Part shown: positions 56,101-59,100 of the stretch, in pieces
Layout of the letters: each line of letters starts with the position of its first letter
Numbering within the stretch: the stretch's first letter is position 1
Assembly (NCBI GenBank): GCA_963978905.1
Contig: OZ022256.1
Location: forward strand, 9,221,501 to 9,285,500
Origin: Trichostrongylus colubriformis
Taxonomy: Eukaryota; Nematoda; Chromadorea; Rhabditida; Trichostrongylidae
Reading direction: 5' to 3'
DNA length: 64,000 nucleotides
Made by a program: the position numbers and the translations under genes
Notes under the pieces: model-generated
What the model saw: the letters and a program-made list of their open reading frames with translations, nothing else
Database searches by the model: none
What the model was told of the DNA's origin: nothing

Positions 56101-59100
56101 ACCGTAATTCTACATTTCCACAAAAGCGCAAATCTCACAATACCGTACATCCCGTTCCTTAACTTCTCTAATCCTCTCGACCGTTCGTAGCATGGAAATT
56201 TCTAATGCTTTTCCTCAAATTTCACATTTCTGCATTTCCTCAATTCCGCTAATTCCACAATTCTACTAATCGATACGTATCTCCATCGTTTTCCGCAATT
56301 ACGCAATTCTGCATTTTTGTAGTTCCGCTAATTCCACAATTGTCCTAATCGATACGTATCTCTATCGTTTTCCGCAATTCCGCGATTCTGCATTTTCGCA
56401 ATTTCCAAAACAGTGAACGCTGTCCAAGAGCACGAGCTGGAGAGAAGATCATGAAGAGTCGTTGAAGACAATCGGCGCTCGACGCCATTTATTCAGTTCC
56501 CTTGGAAATCGTAGAGTTGCTATTGGACTGCACAATGACTGTCGGGAATCAAATGATGTAGGTGTTCCTATTGTCCCGAATCACTGAAGTATAGAATTCC
56601 GATTCAGGAAATGGGAAGGTATCAAAGGAATCGCGCACGAAATTTCCCTTATTCTATTTTCTTTCGAAGTCAGTACCGGAAAGCATGAATGAACACGTGC
56701 CCACCACCTCCCTGCTCTACAGACTACGCGACACCGCCCACTTTACTCGCGTGCCCAAAACAGTAAATCTTCAAGTTATATTACGGAGGGTGCCAAAAAA
56801 AAGTACTTTATTCGAACTACAGCAAACTCTGTTGAGGCATTTTCATCCCCAGATTCAAGAGCAGACCTCACTCTATCACTATACTTCAAGGCACCCTTCT
56901 GCACGAGCAGGACCTGGAGCGAGGAGAGAGTGAACAAGATGTGTCACCTTGCTGAGGTCCATTCACTCTGGGTACCTAAGGGGATTCATACTGGGTGGTG
57001 TTCTTTAATATTAAGTTTTTTCCGGGTCCCAGCGCTCATCGTTTTCAAGAGCCAAAACGTGCCCTTACCACTGAAACCCCTCCGGAGGCGGTTGGGCATG
57101 AAAATGATACTTCGGATCATAGCAGCCTTGTCTAAGCAGCAGGGGCTCTGTGACTTCCATGGACCGAAGGGCCAATCCTCAGGAAGCTTTCCACAAAAGA
57201 CCTACCACGGAGCCTAGCTTCACTATTTTGAGCGGACCTTGATACTGTAGGTACTCCGAAGCCCGACTGCGCCAAATGAAAACTCTATATTTTTATAAAG
57301 GTGATAGAGGAAGCCACAACTTGTTTCTGCTTTTAGAGGAACATTTCGGGGATTTTCCGCCCCAGTACTTTTATCTCTTTCGTTTCCCTATGTTTTGTAT
57401 AACTGGGCAGATGTGAGCCGTGGGCAAAATTACTTCTTTTTTTGGCACCCCCTGTATATCCTTGCATTATTTCGGTTTTTTCACGTGAAACTTTGCACTG
57501 CTCGTAGTAAATGGGGTGGGATGAGAAAAACTCGAATTCCCGTGTACCCTCAGCGCTCCACTTCTGCTTCCTTCGTGGAAACTGGCTCTGGTATAGGAGC
57601 GCATTAGTACCAATTATACAAGGATCGTCATGGCACCATCAAAAAAGTTACATTTATCACAATTATTTTTGTCCCTTAACTTTCATGGAGTGATTTACAG
57701 GCACTTGCGGAGTTCACAGCAACGAATGGTAACGTGTACATAAACCTAGCACTACACAGGAATTTGGAATTTTTGTTCACGCTCTGCTTGGCCGGTGTCA
57801 TGTTCTTCGTTGCTTGTAAAATGATCAAGATTTTGCGGTATGTAGTCTTTTGCCTCCTTTGATCAAATGGCGGAAAAACATTCGCCCCTCCACTCATTAA
57901 AAAAATTTTCCTTGCCATACAGCCCACCGACTCATCAGTTCCCAAATGGATTGCTATTTTTATGCCATTTTTTGAAGAAACTGAGCGCAGTCAGAGGAAG
58001 CATAGGTGTCAAGGGTTCCTGAAGGGAAATTTCATGATTCGCCCTCCCACTTTATAACCCAAAATACAACACCCCACTTCCAGATTCATAATGTTGTACA
58101 TAGGGCTCCACTTTACAACCCAGTAAACACCTTCCTTCCCTTGCCCCCATTCCTCCCTCCCCTTCCCCGAGAATCCTCGACAGAGGCCTGACTCTGCTTG
58201 TAGAGCCAGGAAGGCTTCAGTTTTTTGTGGACCTTTGCACATTTAACGTTTGCGGGACGACAAGCCCTGCTATCCCTGGATCTTTATCAGAAAAACAGCG
58301 TTATGGGCGTGACACCCCGCTATTTACACGTTGGAGGGCGTAACCGAACCGCTCCTTATTGATTTCCAACTGATGGTAATCCAGGGAATCTCTTGTACGC
58401 AGAACCGAGTGAAGTGTGGCATTGGGTCCGCACATTTTCGTTTTTCTAATCTATTTTCCCAGTTTCTTTCTCATTTACCAACTGCTAATTCAGTTTCAAT
58501 CGTCGGATTTCTGTATTGGCCAACACCTTGGACTATGCAAGTGTCTCAATCAAGGACTTTACCATCGTTTTTGTGGTGATCATATGCGCCTTCAATACGT
58601 CTCTCTACTGTCTACTGTGGAATCGTTTAGAAAAGTACGGTGGGAATTTTCCGGAAAAACATTCGCCCCTTCGCTCATTAAAAAGTATTTCAGCTACAGT
58701 TCAATTATATCCACGTTTACAACGACCACATCCGGAATGTTGGGGAAATTCGTCATCGCTCATATGTCCAAAATATCCTATCTAGGTACTGTAACTGTAG
58801 TTATTTATTTATTTATTTATTTGTATGCGCCAGAAGGCGCGCCAGAGAACAGGAAAAAGAAAGATAAACCAAGCAAAAAAAAGTAAGGTTGGTCAGGAAG
58901 ACCGACGCCCAATTTCTGCGCAGTTAAAGGCGGTAGTGTATAAAAAAAAGTACATAGTCTCTAGTCGTTTAACCGTCGGATCAGGGCAGAACTCAATAAC
59001 CGAAAAAACATGAGGATTATGCTCCATGGGAAACAGGTCATCCTTTCGACCCAGACGCAACCACGAGTAGGATCCAAGTCCTATACCTGCACCAGTCGGC

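Larger units (their letters stand above)
55142..57700 (+). other. lov-1 intron 46, minisatellite and TIR element
   Basis: Contains a decayed minisatellite arranged as an inverted pair (55735-56410), an exact 43-bp tandem duplication (55826-55911) and an element with GGGTGCCAAAAAAA ends (about 56782-57456). No coding recognised. Confidence 0.5.
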
